From positions 25,689 through 31,685 of the forward strand of contig DHJG01000177.1 in assembly GCA_002404215.1 (NCBI GenBank): a stretch of DNA of 5,997 nucleotides. The letters are read 5' to 3'. A program made the position numbers and the translations under genes. The stretch comes from Desulfosporosinus sp. UBA4726 (GTDB lineage: Bacteria; Bacillota; Desulfitobacteriia; Desulfitobacteriales; Desulfitobacteriaceae). The notes under the pieces were generated by a model. That model ran no database searches. It worked only from the letters and a program-made list of their open reading frames with translations, and was not told where the DNA came from. Shown piece after piece: positions 1 to 5,803 of this stretch. Within the stretch, counting starts at the first letter, position 1. Each line of letters begins with the position of its first letter.

Positions 1-1547
1 CAATCAATGACATCTTTCACCCTGGTCATTGTTGCGCCACATTTTGCGCACTTAAGGTGAATATCATCCACAAAGGGCCGGTGCAATTCAATCGTCGTTT
101 CTTCCAGCGTTTCCACCGCGTTTTCAACCAGCTCTTTTCGAGAACCAATGGATGTGGTGTGTCCGCAATCACATCTCCAGATATTCAGCGGTGTTCCCCA
201 GTATCGACTTCTAGACAAGGCCCAGTCATTGGCGTTTTCTAACCAATTGCCAAACCTTTTTTCGCCGACATAATCAGGATACCACTCGACACTGTTGTTG
301 TTCTCTACCAATTTATCTTTGAATTTTGTGACTTCGATATACCAGCTTGGTTTAGCATAATACAGGAGTGGGGTCTGACATCTCCAGCAGTGAGGATAGT
401 TATGCTCCATTTTTTCTTTCTTAAATAGTTTACCTTCCCCGTGCAACCACTTGATGATGTCGAGATCTGCATCCATGACAAAGCTACCTTTCCATGGTGT
501 GGTCACAAATTTTCCGGTTTCATCCACAGGCTGGAGGACTGGCAAGTTATACTTCCGACCGATGTTATAATCATCTTCCCCAAAAGCTGGGGCAGTATGG
601 ACAATTCCCGTTCCATCCTCAGTCGTCACGTAATCAGCTACCGTAACGTAAAAGGCTTTCTTATCCGCTTTTACAAAAGGCATCAACTGCTCATATTCTA
701 CGAACTCAAGATCTTGTCCCTTGATTTCTTCCAGAACTTCAAACTCTTCACCCAACACTTTATGGGACAAAGTTTTGGAAACATAGTAGATCTCCTCATT
801 CTGCCTGACCTTCAGGTAGACTTCTCGAGGATTTACAGTCAAGGCCACATTCGATGGAAGAGTCCAGGGCGTTGTCGTCCAGACCAGGAAGTACTCTTCG
901 ACATCTTTTCGTTTGAACTTAACAATGACGGTGTTAGTCTTTATTGTCTTATAGCCCTGGGCTACTTCGTGGGAAGCCAGTCCCGTTCCGCAGCGTGAAC
1001 AATAAGGCAGGATCTTGTGTCCTTCATAGATCAAACCCTCTTTAAAAAAGCGATCAAGGATCCACCAAACGCTCTCAATGTAATTATTATCCAGTGTGAC
1101 ATACGGATGGTCTAAATCGATTGAATATCCCATTCTCTTGGTCATTTCTCGCCATTGTTCCTCATAACTGAATACGGATTCTCGACATTTTTGATTGAAC
1201 TCAGCAATTCCATAAGCCTCAATATCTTGCTTGTTGGAAAGTTTGAGTTGCTTCTCTACTTCAATTTCCACAGGAAGACCATGAGTATCCCATCCAGCCT
1301 TACGCTTGACTTGATAGCCCTGCATCGTTTTGTGTCTACAAACTGAATCCTTTAAGGTTCTGGCTATGACGTGATGTATTCCAGGCTTACCGTTAGCCGT
1401 GGGAGGGCCTTCATAAAATACGAAGGGAGTTTTACCTTCCCTGATTTCGATGCTTTTATCCAGTATCGCATGATCCTTCCAGTAATCAGCTATTTCGATT
1501 TCCTTTTTAGCTATCGGCAGATCTGATAGCGGTTTGAAGTTAGACAT
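1..1547 (-). CDS. ileS: Isoleucyl-tRNA synthetase, IleRS2 type, N-terminal half (runs off window)
   Basis: Cytoplasmic class I synthetase that activates isoleucine with ATP and charges tRNA(Ile). About 515 codons are visible in one unbroken frame on the minus strand; the family is roughly 1030-1050 residues, so the KMSKS loop and anticodon-binding domain lie outside. Visible in order: GPPTANG (47-53) followed by the HIGH-equivalent read as GIHH (56-59); GWDTHGLPVE (85-94); a CxxC at 183-186; the editing (CP1) domain with the Thr-rich WTTTPWTLPSN (223-233) and GTGIVHTAPAFGEDDY (312-327), so post-transfer editing looks intact; DWALSRSRYWG; and Cys pairs near the window edge. WDTHGLPVE and the GEDDY context indicate the eukaryote-like IleRS2 clade rather than IleRS1. 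The start at 1547 is chosen because AAAGGAAG (1561-1554) lies 7-9 nt upstream; the ATG at 1553 abuts that site. A T-box leader precedes it. Oddity: the swapped HIGH motif. Confidence 0.95.
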   Translation of the reverse strand, partial: MSNFKPLSDLPIAKKEIEIADYWKDHAILDKSIEIREGKTPFVFYEGPPTANGKPGIHHVIARTLKDSVCRHKTMQGYQVKRKAGWDTHGLPVEIEVEKQLKLSNKQDIEAYGIAEFNQKCRESVFSYEEQWREMTKRMGYSIDLDHPYVTLDNNYIESVWWILDRFFKEGLIYEGHKILPYCSRCGTGLASHEVAQGYKTIKTNTVIVKFKRKDVEEYFLVWTTTPWTLPSNVALTVNPREVYLKVRQNEEIYYVSKTLSHKVLGEEFEVLEEIKGQDLEFVEYEQLMPFVKADKKAFYVTVADYVTTEDGTGIVHTAPAFGEDDYNIGRKYNLPVLQPVDETGKFVTTPWKGSFVMDADLDIIKWLHGEGKLFKKEKMEHNYPHCWRCQTPLLYYAKPSWYIEVTKFKDKLVENNNSVEWYPDYVGEKRFGNWLENANDWALSRSRYWGTPLNIWRCDCGHTTSIGSRKELVENAVETLEETTIELHRPFVDDIHLKCAKCGATMTRVKDVID

Positions 1548-1589
1548 AATCATCTTCCTTTCGTGTTGTTAATAATGTCGAGCGAATAA

Positions 1590-1623
1590 CATAAAGAAGT
1601 CCCTAAGTCAATGACTTAGGGAC
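1590..1623 (-). terminator. T-box regulated intrinsic terminator
   Basis: A perfect 12-bp inverted repeat (arms 1623-1612 and 1610-1599, one central base, so the real loop opens a few pairs) reads GTCCCTAAGTCA and its complement. On the minus strand it is followed by the T-rich TTCTTTATGTT. The 5' arm overlaps the antiterminator partner sequence, as expected for a T-box attenuator. The ileS start is about 50 nt downstream. Confidence 0.88.
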
Positions 1624-1631
1624 GGAATATC

Positions 1632-1649
1632 CGCGGTACCACCCTTGTT
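1632..1649 (-). promoter_or_regulatory. T-box sequence / antiterminator 5' half
   Basis: AACAAGGGTGGTACCGCG is the hallmark T-box motif. Its AGGG segment can pair with the CCCT just downstream (in CCGTCCCT, about 1625-1618) to form the antiterminator. The same CCCT is the start of the terminator stem, so the two structures exclude each other. TGGT at 1641-1638 is the acceptor-end binding bulge. Confidence 0.93.
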
Positions 1650-1888
1650 ATTAATGGATAGCTTAAGTAAACAATCCACCAATCGCTTAAACCATGTAAC
1701 GTATGATTACGGAACAGCTTAGATTATTTCAGCCGCTCAACTCCAAGGTGATCTTCATAAAAAACCTTCGTCATAATCTTTCACCCGAGGATTATGTCTC
1801 TAACAACCAAAGTCCTTTATTACTGTCCTTTTCATCGTTATTATTAATATTTTAACCAATTTTCATATGTTTAACCGTCTATTCTATC

Positions 1889-1918
1889 ATCATATTCCAG
1901 TTGTTCGACCGTTGTCAA
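1889..1918 (-). promoter_or_regulatory. Sigma-A type promoter for the T-box/ileS transcript
   Basis: A perfect -35 TTGACA (1918-1913) and a near-consensus -10 TATGAT (1894-1889) are separated by 18 nt. They lie just upstream of the T-box leader and only about 20 nt after the ilvN stop codon. No terminator is visible between ilvN and this promoter, so the leader may also be entered by read-through from ilvBN. Confidence 0.75.
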
Positions 1919-1937
1919 GGCCATGCAGTTACTTCTA

Positions 1938-2417
1938 CTAAACTTCTGACCGCATAATAGCAATCTTTCCAGTTCGAACCAGCTCTAATAACCCAAAAGG
2001 ACGAATCGCCTTAACGAACCCATCAATCTTTCCAACGTCTCCCGTTAACTCAACAGTAAGATTGGTTCTTCCCATATCTACAACCCGTCCACGGAAAATA
2101 TCGACTGTCTGGAGAACCTCTGACCGTGTCTCCGGGCTAACTTTGATACGTATTAAGGCTAGCTCTCGGTTAACAACACTCTCGGCTGTCAAATCCGTGA
2201 CAGAGTGGACAATCACCAGTTTATTAAGTTGATTTCTCACTTGCTCAATAACTTGATCGTCTCCATGTACGACAATCGTCATCCGTGAAAGTTCAGGATC
2301 TTCAGTTTGACAAACGGAAAGACTATCAATGTTGTATGCTCTCCGAGCAAATAATCCAGCCACCCGGGTTAAAACACCAGGATAGTTCTCCACAAGGGCC
2401 GCAAGTGTATGCAACAT
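1938..2417 (-). CDS. ilvN: Acetohydroxyacid synthase small (regulatory) subunit
   Basis: Regulatory subunit of acetohydroxyacid synthase. It stimulates the catalytic subunit and mediates valine feedback inhibition in the cytoplasm. The 159-residue length is normal for the short bacterial form. The N-terminal ACT domain (about 1-75) shows LVENYPGVLTRVAGLFARRAYNIDSLSV, with Asn11, Gly14 and Asn29 at the positions known from E. coli IlvH to be needed for valine inhibition. The motif LSRMTI follows at 43-48. The C-terminal ACT-like domain (about 80-159) contains RELALIRIKV and IFRGRVVD. The start is fixed by GGGAGGT (2432-2426), 8 nt upstream. It lies 6 nt after the ilvB stop, so the two are surely cotranscribed. 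The intact Asn/Gly positions predict a valine-sensitive enzyme. The symbol ilvN rather than ilvH is a naming convention only. Confidence 0.96.
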   Translation of the reverse strand: MLHTLAALVENYPGVLTRVAGLFARRAYNIDSLSVCQTEDPELSRMTIVVHGDDQVIEQVRNQLNKLVIVHSVTDLTAESVVNRELALIRIKVSPETRSEVLQTVDIFRGRVVDMGRTNLTVELTGDVGKIDGFVKAIRPFGLLELVRTGKIAIMRSEV

Positions 2418-2423
2418 GTTTTT

Positions 2424-4115
2424 TTACCTCCCTAGCATTTCGGTAATAGGTTTACCCGGTGGAACTATTGGCAAAACATCTTCATCCGGCGAAATTGTAA
2501 AATCTAACAACACTGGTCCAGGATAATCGATTGCCTCCGCAATAGCACCGCGTACTTGCTCAAAAGAATCAACACGGATGCCACGAATTCCATAGGCCTC
2601 CGCTACTTTTACGAAATCGGGATTAGCATTAAGGTCTGTTTGACTATACCTCTCCCCATAAAAAAACTTCTGCAATTGGCGAACCATTCCAAGTACTCCG
2701 TTGTTAAGGAGAACTATTTTAATGGGAAGTTTATTTTGAGCAATTGTCGCAAGTTCCTGAATGCACATCTGAAAGGAACCGTCTCCGGTGACCAAAACGA
2801 CTAAATCGTTCGGACGAGCTATTTGAGCACCCACTGCTGCTGGAAGGCCAAAGCCCATCGTCCCAAGCCCACCGCTGGTCGCGAAGGTACGTGACTTCGC
2901 AATCGGGTAAAATTGTGCAGTCCACATTTGATGCTGCCCTACATCAGTTACAACAATCGTGTCATCACCAGCAAGTTCCCCCATACATTCAATTACCATT
3001 TGGGGCGTCAGTCTGTCCTTGTCATATCTCTTAGGATAGTCGTTTTTCCAAACACGCAATTGGTCCCACCAGTCGGTTGCTTGAGGAACGGTCAATTCCT
3101 CCAGGCCATTCAACACCTCTTCCAGAACCAGGCGTGCATCTCCAACGATTGGGATATGCGTTCTTACAACTTTGGCAATCTCCGCAAGATCAATGTCAAT
3201 GTGAATAATCTTTGCTTTGGTAGCAAAAAGATGGCCCAGACCACTTGTCACACGGTCATCAAACCGCACCCCCACCGCGAGAAGCAAATCACAATCATCC
3301 ACTGCATAGTTTGCTGCCACGGCTCCGTGTAAGCCCACCATCCCTAATAGATTAGGATGGCTTGAGGGGAGACATCCTATCCCCATCAACGTCGTGACCA
3401 CTGGCAACGAGGCTTTTTCAGCCAGCTGCCTTAACACTCCTTCAGCACCAGCCGTAATCACGCCGCCCCCGGCATAAATCACGGGCTTGCGGCATTCTGA
3501 GAGCGCCTTGGCTACTTCAGCAATCTTACTGCTTTCACCCTTGCCAGGTACTTTGTATCCTCTTAATTTCATTTCGTCAGGAAACGGTTCGATCTCCATA
3601 GCTAAAACGTCTTTCGGAAGATCAATCAGCACTGGACCTGGTCGGCCCGTTCCCGCAAGATAAAAGGCCTCTTTAACAATCCGTGGGATTTCCCTTGCAT
3701 CCTTTACCAAATATGAGTGCTTGGTAATAGGCGTTGTGATCCCTGTGATATCTGCTTCTTGAAAGGAGTCTGTTCCTAGTAAAGTAGTAACAACTTGTCC
3801 GGTCAAAACAACTAAGGGAATGGAGTCCATATAGGCATTGGCTATGCCTGTTACTAGATTTGTAGCTCCAGGGCCAGAGGTTGCTAAACAAACCCCCACT
3901 CTCCCTGTCACGCGTGCATAACCATCGGCAGCATGCACTACTCCCTGTTCATGACGTGCCAATATGTGCCGGATGGGACTATCTAACAGGGCATCATATA
4001 ATGGAAGCAACACTCCACCTGGATAACCAAAGATAAGGTCGACACCTTCCTTTTCCAGGGCTTCTAATAAGATGGTTGCTCCTTTTAATTTCTTTTCTCC
4101 TACGTTCATACTCAT
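2424..4115 (-). CDS. ilvB: Acetohydroxyacid synthase large (catalytic) subunit
   Basis: Thiamine diphosphate enzyme that condenses two pyruvates to 2-acetolactate, or pyruvate with 2-oxobutyrate to 2-aceto-2-hydroxybutyrate, the first common step to valine, leucine and isoleucine. 563 residues, full length. N-terminal TPP-binding domain with YPGG (31-34), catalytic Glu55 in RHEQ and TSGPGATN (79-86). Central FAD-binding domain with RFDDR (284-288), which marks anabolic AHAS rather than catabolic AlsS. C-terminal domain with SGGLGTMGFGLPAA and the GDG...NN cofactor motif (Gly444 to Asn472). The first ATG is preferred: AGGAAGGGG (4132-4124) lies 8 nt upstream, against 14 nt for the ATG two codons on. 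ilvN follows after 6 nt. No ilvC or ilvD is in the window. Val35 and Leu481 occupy positions where plants usually have Ala122 and Trp574, both linked to herbicide sensitivity. Confidence 0.97.
   Translation of the reverse strand: MSMNVGEKKLKGATILLEALEKEGVDLIFGYPGGVLLPLYDALLDSPIRHILARHEQGVVHAADGYARVTGRVGVCLATSGPGATNLVTGIANAYMDSIPLVVLTGQVVTTLLGTDSFQEADITGITTPITKHSYLVKDAREIPRIVKEAFYLAGTGRPGPVLIDLPKDVLAMEIEPFPDEMKLRGYKVPGKGESSKIAEVAKALSECRKPVIYAGGGVITAGAEGVLRQLAEKASLPVVTTLMGIGCLPSSHPNLLGMVGLHGAVAANYAVDDCDLLLAVGVRFDDRVTSGLGHLFATKAKIIHIDIDLAEIAKVVRTHIPIVGDARLVLEEVLNGLEELTVPQATDWWDQLRVWKNDYPKRYDKDRLTPQMVIECMGELAGDDTIVVTDVGQHQMWTAQFYPIAKSRTFATSGGLGTMGFGLPAAVGAQIARPNDLVVLVTGDGSFQMCIQELATIAQNKLPIKIVLLNNGVLGMVRQLQKFFYGERYSQTDLNANPDFVKVAEAYGIRGIRVDSFEQVRGAIAEAIDYPGPVLLDFTISPDEDVLPIVPPGKPITEMLGR
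2426..2432 (-). promoter_or_regulatory. ilvN ribosome binding site inside the ilvB 3' end
   Basis: GGGAGGT is formed by the last two sense codons of ilvB (GGG AGG) and the first base of its TAA stop. It sits 8 nt before the ilvN ATG. This overlap suggests translational coupling, so that catalytic and regulatory subunits are made in step. Confidence 0.85.
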
Positions 4116-4159
4116 CTTTCTTTCCCCTTCCTAGCTCATCTGAACGTTATCCATTACAA

Positions 4160-4182
4160 GGCTATTAACTCAATTAATAACC
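4160..4182 (-). other. Small hairpin in the ilvB leader
   Basis: On the minus strand GGTTATTAA and TTAATAGCC form a 9-bp stem with one G-U pair and the 5-nt loop TTGAG, about 45 nt before the ilvB start. It is followed by TTGTAATGG, which is a poor U-tract. It could be an attenuator or a leader fold, or it may be chance in AT-rich DNA. Confidence 0.3.
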
Positions 4183-4326
4183 CCAAATGAACCTTACATC
4201 CTGACAGTCCGCGCCAATGACCACATAGCCATAATACAACACCCATATCACGACGCTATTTAATTCGCCAAAATCCAGACTATTCCTTCTTTTAGAAATT
4301 AGATATTTCAGTTTATTTACTATGAT

Positions 4327-4368
4327 GGTGAAAGCCTCCTCATTTTATGGTGGGGGGGCTTTCTCACC
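4327..4368 (+). other. Strong orphan hairpin in the intergenic region
   Basis: The plus-strand arms 4330-4341 (GAAAGCCTCCTC) and 4352-4363 (GGGGGGGCTTTC) make a 12-bp stem with two G-U pairs and a 10-nt loop. GGT/ACC (4327-4329 with 4366-4368) extends it past a 2-nt bulge. The G-U pairs become A-C mismatches on the minus strand, so it folds better as plus-strand RNA. It lacks a clear U-tract on either side and has no plus-strand gene upstream in the window. Function unknown. Confidence 0.5.
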
Positions 4369-4451
4369 GCCACCTTCCAATCATGTCAATTTTTTCAATT
4401 TCAATCGACAATATGTTCGAAATTACTGACGAATTTACATATTTTAAATCA

Positions 4452-4457
4452 TATAAT
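4452..4457 (+). promoter_or_regulatory. Candidate -10 element for the secreted-protein gene
   Basis: A perfect TATAAT lies 52 nt before the TTG start. No recognisable -35 is present at 16-18 nt upstream; the TTTACA at 4434-4439 is only 12 nt away. A sporulation-type promoter (for example sigma-E, with CATATTTT at 4438-4445 and CATAATGT at 4461-4468) is possible but the spacing is not ideal. Treat as tentative. Confidence 0.3.
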
Positions 4458-4495
4458 TGACATAATGTTTTTCAATTCCAAAAAAAATAACGGTT

Positions 4496-4502
4496 AGGAG
4501 GT
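4496..4502 (+). promoter_or_regulatory. Ribosome binding site that fixes a TTG start
   Basis: AGGAGGT, an almost full anti-Shine-Dalgarno match, ends 6 nt before the TTG at 4509. It justifies using TTG rather than a later ATG, and the resulting protein then begins with a complete signal peptide. Confidence 0.85.
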
Positions 4503-4508
4503 CTTAGC

Positions 4509-5054
4509 TTGAAAGCAAATAGGAATTTTCTTTTCATTTTTGCGTTGCTTCTAGTAATGCTGTTTTCTTTCCCCAGTGTTGCATCTGCCCGAACTAATGA
4601 ATATGGTTATAACGCTCAAGCACGGACGTTTAAAGGAACTTTAAATAATTGGGAAGCCTTTATAAACGGGTTACCCTGGACGCCTTTCAGTTGGAAAGAA
4701 ACAGATATTGTTTTTATTAAAAGGAAATGGGATAAACTTTTTGACCCTATGATGCAAGGAAATTTACCATCCGGTCCTGGAGCATGGGAGAAGGCAGATC
4801 TATGGGAATATTTATCTGGGGAGCAACTTGGATGGACATGGCACCAGACTTTAGCTGTGGTCTATTCTCCTAAAAAACCGATTCCTGGAGCAATTGTACT
4901 TACACCAGACGAAATGGGGTTTGTAGGTTTCTATTGCGTGATCCAAAAGGAGTGGTTGGTAGGACCTAATGGGGAAAAGACTGAGATTCAAGATTTTTCA
5001 CTTAAACGCAAGTTAATTAAAAGGGCTCTCAATCACAAGGCTGGAAGCATATAG
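4509..5054 (+). CDS. Secreted Trp-rich protein of unknown function
   Basis: I do not recognise this family. The 181-residue product begins at TTG, supported by AGGAGGT. It opens with a textbook Sec signal peptide: Lys2 and Arg5, a hydrophobic core at about 7-21, and ASA (25-27), so cleavage is predicted after Ala27. No lipobox Cys and no second membrane helix are seen, so the mature chain of about 154 residues is probably released or loosely bound to the wall. It has nine Trp (48, 57, 62, 74, 93, 99, 109, 111, 149) and a single Cys (143), so no intramolecular disulphide. The stretch GWTWHQTLAVVYSPKKPIPGAIVLTPDEMGFVGFY looks like a beta-rich core, and the tail (about 160-177) is basic. It stands alone, divergent from ilvB and convergent with hisIE, so context gives no hint. 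Its last codons lie in a terminator-like hairpin. Real gene: likely; function: unknown. Confidence 0.85.
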   Translation: MKANRNFLFIFALLLVMLFSFPSVASARTNEYGYNAQARTFKGTLNNWEAFINGLPWTPFSWKETDIVFIKRKWDKLFDPMMQGNLPSGPGAWEKADLWEYLSGEQLGWTWHQTLAVVYSPKKPIPGAIVLTPDEMGFVGFYCVIQKEWLVGPNGEKTEIQDFSLKRKLIKRALNHKAGSI

Positions 5055-5067
5055 CTTCCAGCCTTGT
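5035..5067 (+). terminator. Intrinsic terminator overlapping the 3' end of the secreted-protein gene
   Basis: A perfect 14-bp inverted repeat (5035-5048 and 5054-5067) has a 5-nt ATATA loop. On the plus strand it is followed by TCCTTTACTTATA, a moderately T-rich tail. The left arm encodes the last residues (HKAGS), and the TAG stop spans the loop and right arm. On the minus strand no T-run follows, so it would be a weak terminator for hisIE, whose stop is 25 bp away. Confidence 0.75.
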
Positions 5068-5091
5068 TCCTTTACTTATATCAAGTTACTC

Positions 5092-5763
5092 CTACTTGCG
5101 TCTCTTAAGTAGCTCTCTAGCAACCTCTTTAACCCCAACCCCACGCTCTTCCATCATCACCAGAACATGATAGAACAAATCCGACACTTCGCATTTGATC
5201 TCCTCTGGATCGGAATTCTTAGCCGCAATAATCACCTCAGAGCTTTCCTCACCGACCTTTTTGAGAATCTTATCAATTCCCTTTTCGAACAGATAGGTGG
5301 TATAAGCCCCTTCCGGTCGTTCCAGGTTGCGAGAGTGAATCACATCGGTCAGCAATTCTAAAGTTCTCCCCAGTGAAGGCTCTGTCCTTACCTCCGGTTC
5401 TCCAATGGCCTTAAACCCTTCGCTCGTCAGATCATAGTGAAAACACGAGAAATAATTTTCGTGACAAGCCATCCCAGTTTGTTTCACAGTCAAGAGCAGT
5501 GCATCCTGATCACAATCAAACTTAATATTCACTATCTCCTGGAAATGACCCGAGGTTTCCCCTTTCAGCCACAAAGATTGCCGACTTCGGCTAAAATAAC
5601 AAGCCCTACCCTCACGTAAAGTACGACGCAAGGACTCTTCATTCATATAAGCAAGCATTAAGACATCCTTAGTCTCCACATCTTGGACAATCGCAGGAAC
5701 AAGCCCGTGAGCATCCCAGCGGATTCCTGATAAGTCTAAGGCTTCTATTTTATTTACATCCAT
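5092..5763 (-). CDS. hisIE: Bifunctional phosphoribosyl-AMP cyclohydrolase / phosphoribosyl-ATP pyrophosphatase
   Basis: Catalyses histidine biosynthesis steps 2 (PR-ATP to PR-AMP, HisE part) and 3 (opening of the PR-AMP ring, HisI part). 223 residues from the chosen ATG, normal for the fused form. The HisI domain (about 10-115) shows GLVPAIVQD, YFSRSR, WLKGETSG, the metal-binding DCDQD (83-87) and zinc-type cysteines Cys84, Cys100 and Cys107. The HisE domain (about 130-220) shows RPEGAYTTYLFEKG and the MazG-like helices KKVGEESSEVIIAAKN (Glu172, Glu173, Glu176) and CEVSDLFYH (Glu192, Asp195). The start at 5763 is favoured by AGGAAGG (5781-5775), 11 nt upstream, and because the family begins close to this point. 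The frame stays open to a TTG at 5883, but those 40 residues are not HisI-like and cross a palindrome. The upstream neighbour, perhaps hisF, is outside the window; no promoter is evident. Confidence 0.95.
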   Translation of the reverse strand: MDVNKIEALDLSGIRWDAHGLVPAIVQDVETKDVLMLAYMNEESLRRTLREGRACYFSRSRQSLWLKGETSGHFQEIVNIKFDCDQDALLLTVKQTGMACHENYFSCFHYDLTSEGFKAIGEPEVRTEPSLGRTLELLTDVIHSRNLERPEGAYTTYLFEKGIDKILKKVGEESSEVIIAAKNSDPEEIKCEVSDLFYHVLVMMEERGVGVKEVARELLKRRK

Positions 5764-5803
5764 TTCAATATCTACCTTCCTATTCATATTGTAGTCCAAA
5801 CGC

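Larger units (their letters stand above)
1548..1882 (-). promoter_or_regulatory. Isoleucine-specific T-box leader of ileS
   Basis: 5' untranslated leader that binds tRNA and ends transcription unless uncharged tRNA(Ile) is present. Seen directly: an AGTA element near 1824-1821 in the Stem I region; the candidate specifier codon ATC (1752-1750) in the context GAAGATCACCTTGGAG, which is the usual position at the 3' side of Stem I and is followed by a purine; the conserved T-box AACAAGGGTGGTACCGCG (1649-1632); and a competing terminator hairpin (1623-1599). The bulge TGGT (1641-1638) can pair with an ACCA end, which fits the A discriminator base of tRNA(Ile). ATC specifies isoleucine, in agreement with the gene downstream. 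The transcript start near 1882 is inferred from the promoter, not measured. Confidence 0.95.
4116..4508. other. Divergent intergenic region between ilvB and the secreted-protein gene
   Basis: About 390 bp without a convincing gene. It must hold the start signals for ilvB (minus) and for the gene at 4509 (plus). I found no T-box near ilvB. It contains two inverted repeats, listed separately, and an AT-rich half from about 4380. A TTGACA on the minus strand (4389-4384) has no good -10 at 17-18 nt, so I cannot place the ilvB promoter. Confidence 0.7.

Noticed and set aside
441..1346. Plus-strand open frames at 441-998 and 1155-1346
   Set aside because: They are antisense to the unbroken, motif-rich ileS frame and show no family features or ribosome binding sites.
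1551..1553. ATG at 1553 as the ileS start
   Set aside because: It directly abuts the AAAGGAAG site, leaving no spacing; the ATG at 1547 has 7-9 nt.
2556..3891. Short open frames on both strands within ilvB
   Set aside because: They overlap a full-length acetohydroxyacid synthase frame with all cofactor motifs intact.
4165..4275. Possible leader peptide rich in Val, Ile and Leu upstream of ilvB (minus strand, ending in a TAA inside the small hairpin), suggesting attenuation
   Set aside because: No ATG and no ribosome binding site before the candidate GTG, Val/Ile/Leu are not in a run, and the hairpin has a poor U-tract. Best regarded as chance.
4384..4389. TTGACA on the minus strand as the ilvB promoter -35
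   Set aside because: At 17-18 nt the sequence reads TGAGAA/GAGAAA, not a usable -10.
4406..4419. LexA/DinR-like box CGACAATATGTTCG
   Set aside because: Only the right half-site fits; the left half has two mismatches to CGAAC, and nothing nearby suggests an SOS gene.
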